Source: Lingula anatina (taxonomy: Eukaryota > Brachiopoda > Lingulata > Lingulida > Lingulidae). Taken from it: a DNA stretch of 64,000 nt. Made by a program: the position numbers and the translations under genes. Location: the NCBI RefSeq assembly GCF_001039355.2, contig NW_019775532.1, positions 74,355 through 138,354 on the forward strand, written 5' to 3'. Positions 50,838-57,600 of the stretch are shown one piece after another (positions within the stretch are counted from its first letter, which is position 1; each line of letters opens with the position of its first letter). The notes below the pieces were generated by a model that saw only the letters and a program-made list of their open reading frames with translations, was not told where the DNA came from and did not search any database.

Positions 50838-53800
50838 TAGTATTTTGATAAATATGGACTGAATGTACAATCATTCTGAACAAAGTTGCTTGAAACATTG
50901 TTTCAGATTTGCTCAAATTGACTGATTATCAAGATAATAAACATCAGTTTTTAAAACTATAATAACTTATCTGAAGTATGTAAATATTATCTCTGTGAAC
51001 TTGTTCATCTAAATATTAATTACTATTGGTATAAACAAAATGATAATAATTTTTCAGTGTGTCTCTTGCACTTTTAACTATTTATTATTTACATTCTGTA
51101 TTTCAATTGGTATGATATTTAGACCCCTTCAGATCAGGGATACACACAAATGTGAGAAAACCACCTTAAAGACTGTGAATTGTTTCTCCAGGGTACTACA
51201 AAAAAGGCAACCTGAATTTATGACATCATTGTTGGACAAACTCCCAGTTCAATAATTTCACATTAGTTTCTCAGGCAACAGACTTTTGATTTGTTTGCAT
51301 ATGTCTATACCATGCAAAGAATACAAGTAATAGCACCTGTAATACCTACTGCTTAACACAATAAGCATAAAATTTGGAAGGGTTAAGAACACATGGGAAC
51401 AACATTGGTACAGGGGTACCCTGCCCCCTCAGCCTACAATGCAATTTTTCTATATTCACAGCCGTTTAGTCTGTATTAACTAGGACATAGTCTTAATTGT
51501 CCCATTATGAGCTGGCCTATTTAAGTGACCAAAGCTCGAACTTGGTATTGATGGGTCTCCAAGCTAGCTGTATGACCAGTCAATATTTGACGTCAATCCA
51601 CCAGCAGAACAATCCAGAGGAATAATAATGCAGAAAATGCTCTATAAACTCTGTTGACATTGCTCACAATGTCAAATTTGCTTTCTTTGTGAGCATTGCT
51701 GTGTGCGCAAAATTTCATAGTGTGTCGAGAGAAGTAAATTGTGTGAGTAAGCTAAGCTTCACTACCTGAACAATGGGACAGCGAGGTAAAAACCTATGTG
51801 CTGGATGCATTTATTTCAAATAGTGTCACTTCAGAAAATCAATCACATCACAAGCTACAAGTACCATCCCTCCTTTATATCCCATATGCATGCTCAAAGG
51901 TATAAGGTATAACTCATTTCCTGCATAGAAATTCAGACTATTGCATGAAATATATCTGATAAAAAAATCTCTTGTTCTAGCTCAGTGTGAGTAAACTTTA
52001 CCTTTGACTTGCACAATTAACTCCTGAGGCAAACAGCCACTGATCAATAGATTTTCACACCTCATTTGAAATTCCTATTGAGAAAAACCACTAAGTATTC
52101 CACAGGCATAGATGATTTGAACATGCCCAGATCAATGGTGATAACCTATCACTGATAACCTGATAACTTCTGGATGAAGAAAATTGCATCTGTTTATTGC
52201 TGAATCCATCACTATTGATCTTAATAGGGTTCAGTGTAAAACATTCAGCTCTAAGTTGTATCCAATTGATGTATCTCTTACAAAGAAAGACATTATGCCG
52301 TATTATTTTCAAATCAAGGAAACATGGCAAATAAGTTCCATTCTAAGCAAATCAATTTCATACATATAATTCTAACAATCTTAAAAATTGTCAAATGATT
52401 ATCTTAGTACGTTGAAATGAAAATGGGAATATTTTGAAAAAACAAAGGGTTGGTTGGTGTATAGTTTACACTTTTCACAAAAGTCTTAGACTGTAAAGTG
52501 TACAAGCTATCAGCATTTACTTATCCATCTAAGTATATCATAACTAAAACTTTCAATCACCAAAGACATAGAAATGAAATTCATATATTTGCTCTAAGAG
52601 GACCTTAGACATATTTCAGTTCATTTACAAAAAGTTCATAATAGAGATACAGCTTAATGATATTGCAGATTTTGTATATATATCTATGATACAATTATGC
52701 TCAGATCAATGTATCATTTTAAAGATGGTTGGATGTCTTTTGTTATGCCACACTGTAGTGCTTTTACACAGTTGATTTGATATGACAAGAACTATTCCAT
52801 GACTTCCTTTAAGATAAAAATCAATCTTTTTAGGTTTGGTATCATTGTATGTATCTAGTATATACTTCTCATCATATTCAGTGTGGTTACTGGCTACACT
52901 TCTAAGTCTCTATAAGAAGGATAAAATCAATAGATCTTCATTGACTTGACTACGGTGGACATTTCTCATTCATCAGATGTGACAATATATTGATGTAAAA
53001 ACTTAATGTAGTTGAAAAATGCACATTATTTTGCATTCAGAGTGAAAAAGGAGAATATTACTCTGAAGAAAGTGCAGTTAATTTATCCTTATATTCAACT
53101 CGCAACAAATTGATCGGGCCATGCATGATGAGTTACAATTAATTTGTTAAATTGATTGATCAAGTCTCACAGGGGTATTTTAACCCTTGGCTACTTCATC
53201 CATTGACCTGTTTTGCTTTCAAAAGTACTCAAGCAAGAGCTCAGATTTTACACTTCTAAAGTTTTTATAAAATCATGGTGTATGCACTTTAAAATATGTG
53301 TTACTATAAAAGTGATTATGATGAACATGAGCTTTTTGAATGACTTTTTTGAGGGGGGGGGGCATTTAACATACCTTATTAAAGTCAACTTTCCATTTAT
53401 TTGATAAAAAGGATAAATTCAACTACTTACTATCACACATTAATTTGTTGGCTGTGTACTGTAGTTAAATAAAATTTATATCCTAGCAGGCAGGCAATAA
53501 TATGATAACAATACATAAAACTTGAGTGATGTTTCAAAAAAAATCAGAGGTTTACTCTATGACTAAGTTTATCAGACTTTTATATGGGTGCATTTTGAAA
53601 GACCTAACCCACCACCTATACTCTCCTTTAGCTAATAAAAAATACAATAACATCAAAAGACAGTGGACTTCTTCATTATACCTCAACGAATAGTTATATT
53701 TTCATAACTGTCAAGCTTTTAAATTTTTCTGTCCCATCAAAAAGACTCACCTAAAGCCTCCATATTGCTCTCATACCAATCATGTTTCTTCACAGGACTG

Positions 53801-54676
53801 GCATCTTGGTGATAATAGCTTGGGCTGTGACCTGAAGAAAATGAACACTAAAAGGGATAAATCACTGTAATAACCCCTTTTAGCCAGATTCGTTGTATCA
53901 TCAGATTTTACAGTAAGATAAACTGTATCTTTGGGCAGCTACCATCATATATTAACTCTTTGAGATTTAAAAAAAAAACAAAATATACTTAGAAAAGTCA
54001 TTTGAAAATAAGAGGGCAGAAAACTAACATTTCAATAAATCTATATACACGTATTGGTATAATAATTCAAAGAATTTTTGTGTACAAAATTAAGAAATTT
54101 ATCTCACAAAATACAGATGTTACATTCTTTAAAGAAAAAAAAGTTCAATATGCTACATAAATACATATATCTTAAAATAATCTTCAGTAATCGTTTGGCG
54201 TCAACTTACACCTCTAGCCACTTCAGTAACACAAAGTACACTTATATTAGTCTCACAATTAGCACTGCAATGGACTCACTGCCTGTTTGAGTGATAAATT
54301 CCAATCTTGCGAAACATTCACCATACTATTTGTATTTTTTCAACATTTTTTCACAAAACTAACTCTTCTGGTTATGTTATCTAAATTCATATCAAACTCC
54401 TTGCTCCCACCCCCTCCCCCCTTTCAGGAACAGTGCAACAAGGTCTTTCCATATGGAGACTTAATTCCTACCTGTAATGAGCATTTCACCAGTGTGTCCA
54501 TCGCGTGGAGAAGTGGCATGATACGTGGGGCTATTCTGAGATCTGTGCAAGCGGGCGCTCCTTGGGCTGCGTGGTGCATGCATGCCAGCTGCTCGACTGT
54601 TGCCTGCTGTAAAAGAACCGCTACCAGGTAAAGGAGGGAGACGCCTCGAGTTCATCTGGCGTGCAGGATCTGACAT
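19989..54676 (-). CDS. PDE10A: Dual-GAF 3',5'-cyclic nucleotide phosphodiesterase, PDE10-like (whole gene, start to stop with introns)
   Basis: Hydrolyses cAMP and/or cGMP. Twenty-six coding exons per transcript join in frame to 876 residues (2631 nt including stop), or 872 with the shorter GAF-B exon. Layout for the 876 form: Ser/Arg/Pro-rich N-terminus (1-110); the helix before GAF-A seen in PDE5/6/10/11 ([12 protein letters not shown], ~125-136); GAF-A (~157-324); GAF-B (~340-503) with an NK..F...DE signature; catalytic domain (~520-840); charged C-tail. Catalytic residues: HNW His605 (proton donor), metal ligands His609, His643, Asp644 and Asp754, and the invariant purine glutamine position 806. 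PDE10 rather than PDE5/11 is shown by [19 protein letters not shown] and [14 protein letters not shown], which follow vertebrate PDE10A closely. Four exon sets are duplicated (2,2,2,3 copies), listed individually. Likely cytosolic. GAF-B binds cAMP in mammalian PDE10A; ligand binding here is inferred. Introns without their own entry hold only AT-rich sequence and small repeats. Confidence 0.95.
20564..20652 (-). CDS. PDE10A: PDE10-like exon: catalytic C-terminal helices
   Basis: 89 nt, phase 0 in, phase 2 out. Encodes [18 protein letters not shown] and [11 protein letters not shown], matching PDE10A LGFYNAVAIPCYTTLTQ and ILPPTEPLLKA. Acceptor ttttcAG, donor GTAAGTG. It begins right after the invariant purine glutamine position, which is the last codon of whichever 81-nt exon precedes it. 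The Phe of VGF corresponds to the aromatic clamp residue that stacks on the purine. Confidence 0.93.
20653..21879 (-). other. Intron between the 81-nt exon trio and the next constant exon
   Basis: AT-rich. The long minus-strand frame at 21038-21346 shows no PDE or other domain. No fourth copy of the 81-nt exon was found. Confidence 0.6.
21880..21960 (-). CDS. PDE10A: PDE10-like alternative 81-nt exon, copy 3 (Glu at the purine-Gln position)
   Basis: 27 codons, phase 0 both sides, acceptor acatAG, donor GTAGAC. Starts GDEEKKQGL, runs through EMMDRDRKD and ends LPQLE. It is the closest of the three to vertebrate PDE10A (PMMDRDKKDEVPQGQ) across the pocket-lining M-loop. However, its last codon is GAG (Glu) where all active PDEs I know of have the invariant Gln; one base separates GAG from CAG. 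Third in transcript order. Confidence 0.9.
22204..22284 (-). CDS. PDE10A: PDE10-like alternative 81-nt exon, copy 2
   Basis: 27 codons, phase 0 both sides, acceptor aattAG, donor GTTAGC. Starts GDEEKKNGL, holds RMMDRSFAH and ends LPDSQ, keeping the invariant glutamine. The DRD motif is changed to DRS and the following basic residues are lost, so the M-loop chemistry differs from copy 3. Confidence 0.9.
22285..23522 (-). other. Intron between 81-nt exon copies 1 and 2
   Basis: Holds a short GA run near copy 2 (22302-22312) and the degenerate tandem array at 22920-23232. The plus-strand frame at 22580-22843 has no recognisable product. Confidence 0.6.
22920..23232. repeat. Degenerate short tandem array (ATCAACTGTCAGT-like unit)
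   Basis: At least a dozen imperfect copies of a 10-16 base unit such as tatcaactgtcagt, interrupted near 23100-23140. It lies wholly within the intron separating copies 1 and 2 of the alternative 81-nt exon. Confidence 0.8.
23523..23603 (-). CDS. PDE10A: PDE10-like alternative 81-nt exon, copy 1
   Basis: 27 codons, phase 0 both sides, acceptor aattAG, donor GTATCA. Starts GDEEKAKGE, holds [12 protein letters not shown] and ends LPALQ, with the invariant purine glutamine as its last residue. First of the three in transcript order. PIPMNDRD is close to PDE10A PIPMMDRD. Confidence 0.9.
23604..24335 (-). other. Intron between the 112-nt pair and the 81-nt trio
   Basis: AT-rich, with no repeat or extra exon copy recognised. 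Confidence 0.6.
24336..24447 (-). CDS. PDE10A: PDE10-like alternative 112-nt catalytic exon, copy B
   Basis: Phase 2 in, phase 0 out; acceptor ttttAG, donor GTATGA. Starts (R)[14 protein letters not shown], then KPWD and VIMEEFWQQ. The metal-binding Asp is kept (AAD). About 20 of 37 residues match copy A. The residue aligned with human PDE10A Tyr693 (numbering from memory) is Met. Confidence 0.92.
24448..25471 (-). other. Intron between the two 112-nt exon copies
   Basis: About 1 kb, AT-rich. No additional copy seen and no mobile element recognised. Confidence 0.6.
25472..25583 (-). CDS. PDE10A: PDE10-like alternative 112-nt catalytic exon, copy A
   Basis: Phase 2 in, phase 0 out; acceptor atacAG, donor GTAGAG. 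Starts (R)[14 protein letters not shown], then KPWD and VIFEEFYIQ. It keeps the metal-binding Asp of the MTACDL motif (residue 754). The position of the PDE10A selectivity-pocket Tyr693 is Phe. Including both copies would shift the frame, because 112 is not a multiple of three. Confidence 0.92.
26091..26121. repeat. 31-bp near-perfect palindrome in the intron before the 112-nt pair
   Basis: ccaggg and an attatatc core are mirrored by gatataat and ccctgg with a single mismatch. It could form a strong hairpin in RNA or be a footprint of a small inverted-repeat element. It lies between constant exon 26479-26600 and alternative exon A. Confidence 0.75.
26479..26600 (-). CDS. PDE10A: PDE10-like exon: catalytic helices after HD motif
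   Basis: 122 nt, phase 0 in, phase 2 out. Encodes [20 protein letters not shown] then RARLKDLAE, matching PDE10A [20 protein letters not shown] and RKQLEEM. Donor GTAAGAG, acceptor ttgcAG. This is the best segment for separating PDE10 from PDE5 and PDE11. Confidence 0.95.
27118..27324 (-). CDS. PDE10A: PDE10-like exon: HD metal-binding motif
   Basis: 207 nt, phase 0 both sides. Encodes [13 protein letters not shown] with metal ligands His643 and Asp644, then [11 protein letters not shown] and EGHNIF. Vertebrate PDE10A has HDLDHRGFSN where this gene has [10 protein letters not shown]. Acceptor tcccAG, donor GTAAGGC. Confidence 0.97.
27560..27710 (-). CDS. PDE10A: PDE10-like exon: HNW catalytic histidine
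   Basis: 151 nt, phase 2 in, phase 0 out. Encodes [19 protein letters not shown], with the proton-donor His605 and metal ligand His609 of HNWxH. Matches PDE10A MSVKKNYRRVPYHNWKHA. Acceptor tttcAG, donor GTAAGGC. Confidence 0.97.
27711..31189 (-). other. 3.5-kb intron, no extra exon copy found
   Basis: Very AT-rich. I searched it for duplicates of its two flanking exons and found none. No mobile element recognised. Confidence 0.6.
31190..31285 (-). CDS. PDE10A: PDE10-like exon: N-lobe of catalytic domain
   Basis: 96 nt, phase 2 both sides. Encodes [14 protein letters not shown] then [17 protein letters not shown], corresponding to PDE10A FDIGPFENMWPGIFVYMVH. Acceptor tttcAG, donor GTAAAC. 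Confidence 0.9.
31573..31712 (-). CDS. PDE10A: PDE10-like exon: linker from GAF-B to catalytic domain
   Basis: 140 nt, phase 0 in, phase 2 out. Encodes [20 protein letters not shown] then [10 protein letters not shown], matching PDE10A [20 protein letters not shown] and YHSICTSEE. Acceptor aaatAG, donor GTAAGG. Confidence 0.95.
32100..32214 (-). CDS. PDE10A: PDE10-like exon: end of GAF-B with NKFDE-type signature
   Basis: 115 nt, phase 2 in, phase 0 out. Encodes [20 protein letters not shown] and [12 protein letters not shown]. The NK..F...DE pattern of cyclic-nucleotide-binding GAF domains is complete. Acceptor ttccAG, donor GTAAGT. Confidence 0.96.
32438..32506 (-). CDS. PDE10A: PDE10-like exon: GAF-B central strand
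   Basis: 69 nt, phase 2 both sides. Encodes [20 protein letters not shown], near identical in pattern to PDE10A [20 protein letters not shown]. Acceptor ttgcAG, donor GTGAGT. Confidence 0.95.
32681..32740. repeat. (TAAA)n microsatellite
   Basis: About fifteen near-perfect copies, in the intron between 32506 and 32915. Confidence 0.95.
32915..33007 (-). CDS. PDE10A: PDE10-like exon: GAF-B ligand-pocket helix
   Basis: 93 nt, phase 2 both sides. Encodes [20 protein letters not shown] and [10 protein letters not shown], matching PDE10A [20 protein letters not shown] and PDAYADPRFN. Acceptor gattAG, donor GTAATT. Confidence 0.96.
33008..34764 (-). other. Intron after the GAF-B alternative pair
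   Basis: 1.76 kb, AT-rich, with no third copy of the GAF-B exon. A faint similarity to the neighbouring exon near 34240-34310 was examined and dropped. Confidence 0.6.
34765..34913 (-). CDS. PDE10A: PDE10-like alternative GAF-B exon, copy 2 (149 nt)
   Basis: Phase 0 in, phase 2 out; acceptor ctacAG, donor GTGCAG. Encodes [18 protein letters not shown] then [12 protein letters not shown] and a Ser-rich loop before QKEI. Corresponds to PDE10A IYAKNLVNADRCALFQVD and ELYSDLFDIGE. The loop is four residues longer than in copy 1. Confidence 0.94.
35109..35245 (-). CDS. PDE10A: PDE10-like alternative GAF-B exon, copy 1 (137 nt)
   Basis: Phase 0 in, phase 2 out; acceptor ttgtAG, donor GTCAGA. Encodes [18 protein letters not shown] then [12 protein letters not shown] and HQKEI. 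Roughly 60 percent identical to copy 2, and only 195 bp separates the copies. Either copy keeps the frame; both together would not. Confidence 0.94.
35246..36245 (-). other. Intron before the GAF-B alternative pair
   Basis: Contains a GA microsatellite (35318-35353) about 75 bases from the copy 1 acceptor. Read in the sense direction it is a CU-rich tract. Confidence 0.7.
35318..35353. repeat. (GA)n microsatellite
   Basis: GA run with one interruption, upstream of alternative GAF-B exon copy 1 in transcript sense. Confidence 0.95.
36246..36297 (-). CDS. PDE10A: PDE10-like exon: inter-GAF helix, second part
   Basis: 52 nt, phase 2 in, phase 0 out. Encodes (K)[17 protein letters not shown], matching PDE10A TYFDNIVAIDSLLEHIM. 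Acceptor ttacAG, donor GTAATG. Confidence 0.92.
36539..36597 (-). CDS. PDE10A: PDE10-like exon: inter-GAF helix, first part
   Basis: 59 nt, phase 0 in, phase 2 out. Encodes [19 protein letters not shown], matching PDE10A GLAKQTELNDFLLDVS. Acceptor tttcAG, donor GTAAGT. Confidence 0.92.
36598..39322 (-). other. 2.7-kb intron after the 51-nt alternative pair
   Basis: AT-rich. No additional copies of either flanking exon found. The frame at 37517-37738 is not recognisable. Confidence 0.6.
39323..39373 (-). CDS. PDE10A: PDE10-like alternative 51-nt GAF-A end exon, copy 2
   Basis: 17 codons, phase 0 both sides; acceptor gcttAG, donor GTATAT. Encodes [17 protein letters not shown], resembling PDE10A VATANLAWASVAIHQVQ in the last GAF-A helix. 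It is the more canonical of the two copies. Confidence 0.85.
40097..40147 (-). CDS. PDE10A: PDE10-like alternative 51-nt GAF-A end exon, copy 1
   Basis: 17 codons, phase 0 both sides; acceptor cctcAG, donor GTACAG. Encodes [17 protein letters not shown]. Same length, phases and helix pattern as copy 2, but only a few identical residues, so it is an older duplicate or an independently captured exon. The minisatellite at 40156-40350 abuts its acceptor. Confidence 0.7.
40156..40350. repeat. 52-bp minisatellite, ~3.8 copies
   Basis: Units start at 40156, 40208, 40260 and 40312; the first three are nearly identical, the last diverged. Each contains acaacaaacag, which reads CTGTTTGTTGT in the sense of the PDE10-like transcript. 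Confidence 0.95.
40683..40814. mobile_element. MITE-like element, CCCTCTACCAGGG family (copy 2)
   Basis: 132 bp with inverted termini taccctctaccaggg and a shared cagatt block. In reverse orientation its interior matches 16594-16739. Inserted in the intron between exons 41499-41557 and 40097-40147. Confidence 0.88.
41499..41557 (-). CDS. PDE10A: PDE10-like exon: GAF-A late strand
   Basis: 59 nt, phase 1 in, phase 0 out. Encodes (G)[19 protein letters not shown], matching PDE10A ILELYRHWGKEAFCLSHQE. The NK of the NKFDE signature is not kept, so GAF-A may not bind a nucleotide in the usual way. Donor GTGAGC, acceptor ttccAG. Confidence 0.92.
41558..43192 (-). other. Intron between exons 43193-43286 and 41499-41557
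   Basis: 1.6 kb, AT-rich, with a poly-A run (42819-42840) and a GT-rich patch near 41655. A possible decayed exon copy near 41889-41987 is discussed in the findings. Confidence 0.6.
43193..43286 (-). CDS. PDE10A: PDE10-like exon: GAF-A core
   Basis: 94 nt, phase 0 in, phase 1 out. Encodes [20 protein letters not shown] then [11 protein letters not shown], matching PDE10A [20 protein letters not shown] and LPIVTAIGDLIG. Acceptor tttcAG, donor GTAAGT. Confidence 0.95.
43337..43399. repeat. (CA)n microsatellite
   Basis: About 31 copies. In the transcript it is a (UG)n run ending about 50 bases before the acceptor of exon 43193-43286. Confidence 0.98.
44034..44139 (-). CDS. PDE10A: PDE10-like exon: GAF-A helix
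   Basis: 106 nt, phase 2 in, phase 0 out. Encodes [20 protein letters not shown] then VRLGEMFM, matching PDE10A [20 protein letters not shown]. Acceptor ttttAG, donor GTAAGC. Confidence 0.94.
44414..44445 (-). CDS. PDE10A: PDE10-like microexon in GAF-A
   Basis: 32 nt, phase 0 in, phase 2 out. Encodes [10 protein letters not shown]. Accepted because it is needed to keep the frame between its neighbours and has good borders (acceptor atttAG, donor GTAACT). Confidence 0.85.
45349..45398 (-). CDS. PDE10A: PDE10-like exon: GAF-A first strand
   Basis: 50 nt, phase 1 in, phase 0 out. Encodes (A)[16 protein letters not shown], matching PDE10A ATKADGFALYFLGE. Acceptor ttccAG, donor GTAAGT. Confidence 0.92.
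46932..47043 (-). CDS. PDE10A: PDE10-like exon: start of GAF-A
   Basis: 112 nt, phase 0 in, phase 1 out. Encodes [20 protein letters not shown] then [17 protein letters not shown]. Aligns with the helical lead into GAF-A (PDE10A QLLLYELSSIIKI). Acceptor tttcAG, donor GTAGGC. Confidence 0.9.
47181..47224 (-). CDS. PDE10A: PDE10-like small N-terminal exon
   Basis: 44 nt, phase 1 in, phase 0 out. Encodes (G)[14 protein letters not shown]. Supported by matching phases and borders (acceptor ttgtAG, donor GTAAAT). Confidence 0.85.
47225..50593 (-). other. 3.4-kb intron
   Basis: AT-rich. Short frames at 47353-47568 and 48498-49058 are not recognisable. No mobile element identified. Confidence 0.6.
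50594..50731 (-). CDS. PDE10A: PDE10-like N-terminal exon: pre-GAF helix
   Basis: 138 nt, phase 1 both sides. Encodes [20 protein letters not shown] then [19 protein letters not shown] and a Lys/His-rich end. It corresponds to the conserved helix of PDE5/10/11 (PDE10A SAETVEKWLKRK). Acceptor tttcAG, donor GTAAGC. Confidence 0.93.
50732..53750 (-). other. 3.0-kb intron
   Basis: AT-rich, with a GA microsatellite (50804-50832) about 70 bases before the acceptor of the next exon in transcript sense. No other feature recognised. Confidence 0.6.
50804..50832. repeat. (GA)n microsatellite
   Basis: About fourteen GA units. Confidence 0.95.
53751..53831 (-). CDS. PDE10A: PDE10-like second coding exon
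   Basis: 81 nt, phase 1 both sides. Encodes (G)[20 protein letters not shown] and SNMEAL. No domain; low-complexity N-terminal region. Could be skipped without a frame change. Acceptor cttcAG, donor GTGAGT. Confidence 0.87.
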
Positions 54677-54697
54677 CCTGTATCCAGCAACGTGGGA
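54472..54697 (-). CDS. PDE10A: PDE10-like first coding exon with start codon
   Basis: The ATG at 54676 starts [18 protein letters not shown], followed by a Ser/Arg/Pro-rich segment ending GEMLIT(G). Seven codons of open frame precede the ATG inside the exon (acceptor tttcAG, donor GTAGGA). If the leader exon ending at 59973 is joined, an in-frame TAA lies 10 to 12 bases before this exon, which fixes the ATG at 54676. If transcription began just upstream instead, an ATG in the intron would add MFQSHVAGYR. Confidence 0.82.
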
Positions 54698-57600
54698 CTG
54701 AAACATAACAAAATGGGCAGGGCTTTTAGTGCTGGCTGAGTTAATATATAGAAATGTAATCCCTTGACGACAAAACCTTGTACATGTACTACCACTCAAA
54801 GCTATTCATTGTTAAAAATGTCATTTGCTTGCATGTCAGACCTTGGTAAGTGATAACTTGTCCAGAAGCCCTATAATGATGATGACGTTAGTATCTACCT
54901 TTACTTCTTTGATACAGACATCACTTGTCCTCATCAATGACATCACAAACTGGTGCTTCACGAGAAAAACATGAAGAGAGCCTGACAGGAGACAATATAT
55001 AGTGACGTATGTTGTGTACTTGGTATTGTTTATTGATAAATCGATTGCAAATCATTCTATACATCACCATGATGAATAGCAGTAGCATCGTAAATTAAGT
55101 CAAAAATTGATTGATGAGACCAATTTTCTTTTATCTGTTAGGTTGAGGTTTTGCTTATGGTTTCAGCAGAACGGTGTCTTTCTAAAACCCTACCATCACT
55201 TTTCCATCATTTAGCAAAAAAAAAAAGACCATATTTAATAACACCAATGACAGCTTATCAAAGTATTATGCCAGCTGATAACAATGAGAAAAAAAAACCT
55301 ATCTGTCACTAGAAACACCAATATCAGTTGCCATTTGTAGAAAACAATGGGGTCTCTAATCCATGTTTCCATAGCAACCAGTCGAGCAATTATAAAGATA
55401 TTAAGAGAGGACAAATGCTTCATGCATGTAATGAAAGGTACAGGAAAATCTAATATAACCTTTCTAGTAATTACTGCTCATCATTCCAGAGAAGGCCCTG
55501 ACATTATAGTGATTATCAATTCCAGGTGAATTACTGAACAGATTTATTTCATAATGAAGAAGTTATTGATATCTAGAAAGAAACAGACAAAATGCTTGCA
55601 TTTTTTTTTCATATTTTAGTTGTGCATTGTATAGATTCTAAATTAAAAACATTAAAGTAATTTTGATTCCAAAAAGTGCAACTTAACAGAAGATTGTAAG
55701 GCAAAGAAGATTTAAAAATTTGAACACATAATTGTTTTTAACAAATTTCCTATTCACTTTTCTAAAAAAGAAAAACATATTGATGATTTTATAACAAGAC
55801 CCATCACCCTTCTAATGAACAATTATTAATTAGCAATTCCTATAACTGTGCTTGATCCAAATAAAGTGTTTTTAATTTTCTCATATTTTTAATTTTTATG
55901 TTTTTCATTCTAACTCACTACAAATAAGCTATAAAAATAACAATACCCCAGTACTGAAGATGAGTGTAATTTATAATATTTAAAACAAACAGATGGCACT
56001 TTTCTGTTCATTAGTGTTTCCATTGCATTATTTATCAGCACAATGTCTATTAAGATCATAATAAGTCAATGACTGCCTTTGTATTTCAAGGTGTTAGTGA
56101 TAATTCAATATGTATGTGACAAAAAGAAAACACTTTAACCTCACTATAGTTTAAAATATTTCTTCAACAAAAGCCTATTCTAACAACACAGATTAATTTC
56201 ATATGACACTGTCATCAAAATTTTTTCTTCATAAAGTGTGCTATGACCAATTGGATACTTATATTTCTTCTCCTTCTGCCAGGCCTTACCTAGCTACATT
56301 TTCACATGATTATCATCCTTATCTGTTTCTAGTGACCTCCACTCCATCACTGACATGCAGCTACCAGTGCCTTGTATTAAACTACAGCTGTAAAATGTCT
56401 GGTGTGAAATATTGGAAATCATTTTAACAGAGCACTTGGTGAATGGTTCACTGAGATAATAGATAGTCACTGTAAGTTTGTGTTGTGATGGAGCTTACAT
56501 TAAAGGCATATATGTCTTTATAAACTCTAAACAAGCATATAACCGAATGACTAAATCTATGACAGATAGGTATATTTCATATATAATTGTATAAATTATA
56601 AGAGATTATAACATATATAGGTTAAATGAAATAAAATTTTATTTCACATGCATAGAGATACAAGATTTTAAATATTCAACTTTGAAATTTTTACTCTGTT
56701 ATAGGCTATCATCATTTTCGATCTATTAGAGATGTGTATCAGAGACGTCACTCCCCTGTGGCTACTTAGTAATGAAATGTGGTGTGGCAGTCTTCATTTT
56801 GTATAAAAGAACTGGGCTGCAAAAAACCTCTGTACCTGTCCCATGTGAATTCATTAAAAGATTTTCACAGAATGTGCTGCGGGAGTTCACAATGCAGAAA
56901 AACACACTGCAACTGAAATACCTTTACATAGCTTCTTTTGTTCGAACCACTTTATCACTTCACTGACATGATGGATGCTTGAGCAAATATGTTCAACCAA
57001 CATTTATTTTGTGATAAAAATGACGACCTGGGCTAATTCCCTTGGCGTGTTTAATAAATTTCTCAAAGATAACAAAGTTTCAATAACCCATCACATAACA
57101 GTCAACAAAGCAAGAAAAAAAAAGGGGATGCAGCAGATTTGTAAAATCAAAGTCATACTGATAAAACCTACCTTAGAAATAGAATTCATTAATTCATATC
57201 ACGAACAAGAATACTCAGGTACCCTTAATCCTGTCCTAGATAAAATCCTGACCCAATGTCCACGCGCAGTAACATTCTTAATAGGGCTTTAACTTAAGGC
57301 CCTTAACTAATGGGTCTTTTCTCCCAGACTTGCGAAAACACAAATGCTGGAAACGAATACGCACCACTACACACTGATATAGTTTGATGATGCTGTTGTC
57401 AACTTAGAGCATGGTGTTGCCTTAGTTGCTGCTTTATTCAAATACAGACTCAATTTGATCAGACTCACTCCCAAACACACGTTTGTGTTCCCCATCACTT
57501 GTATTGTAACTACTCAATATTGACAACCCTATAACAATACTTACTCTCCATTTATTCCTCGTACCATATTTGCTTGTTATGTACTGCCTTTTTAATCCAT

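Noticed and set aside
19989-54676. Assignment as PDE11 or PDE5 instead of PDE10
   Set aside because: The N-terminal helix and HNW/HD motifs are shared by all of these, but the [17 protein letters not shown] and [14 protein letters not shown] segments follow PDE10A best.
56975-57292. 105-residue plus-strand frame upstream of the PDE10-like coding exons
   Set aside because: No recognisable domain and no sign of coding bias or neighbouring exons.
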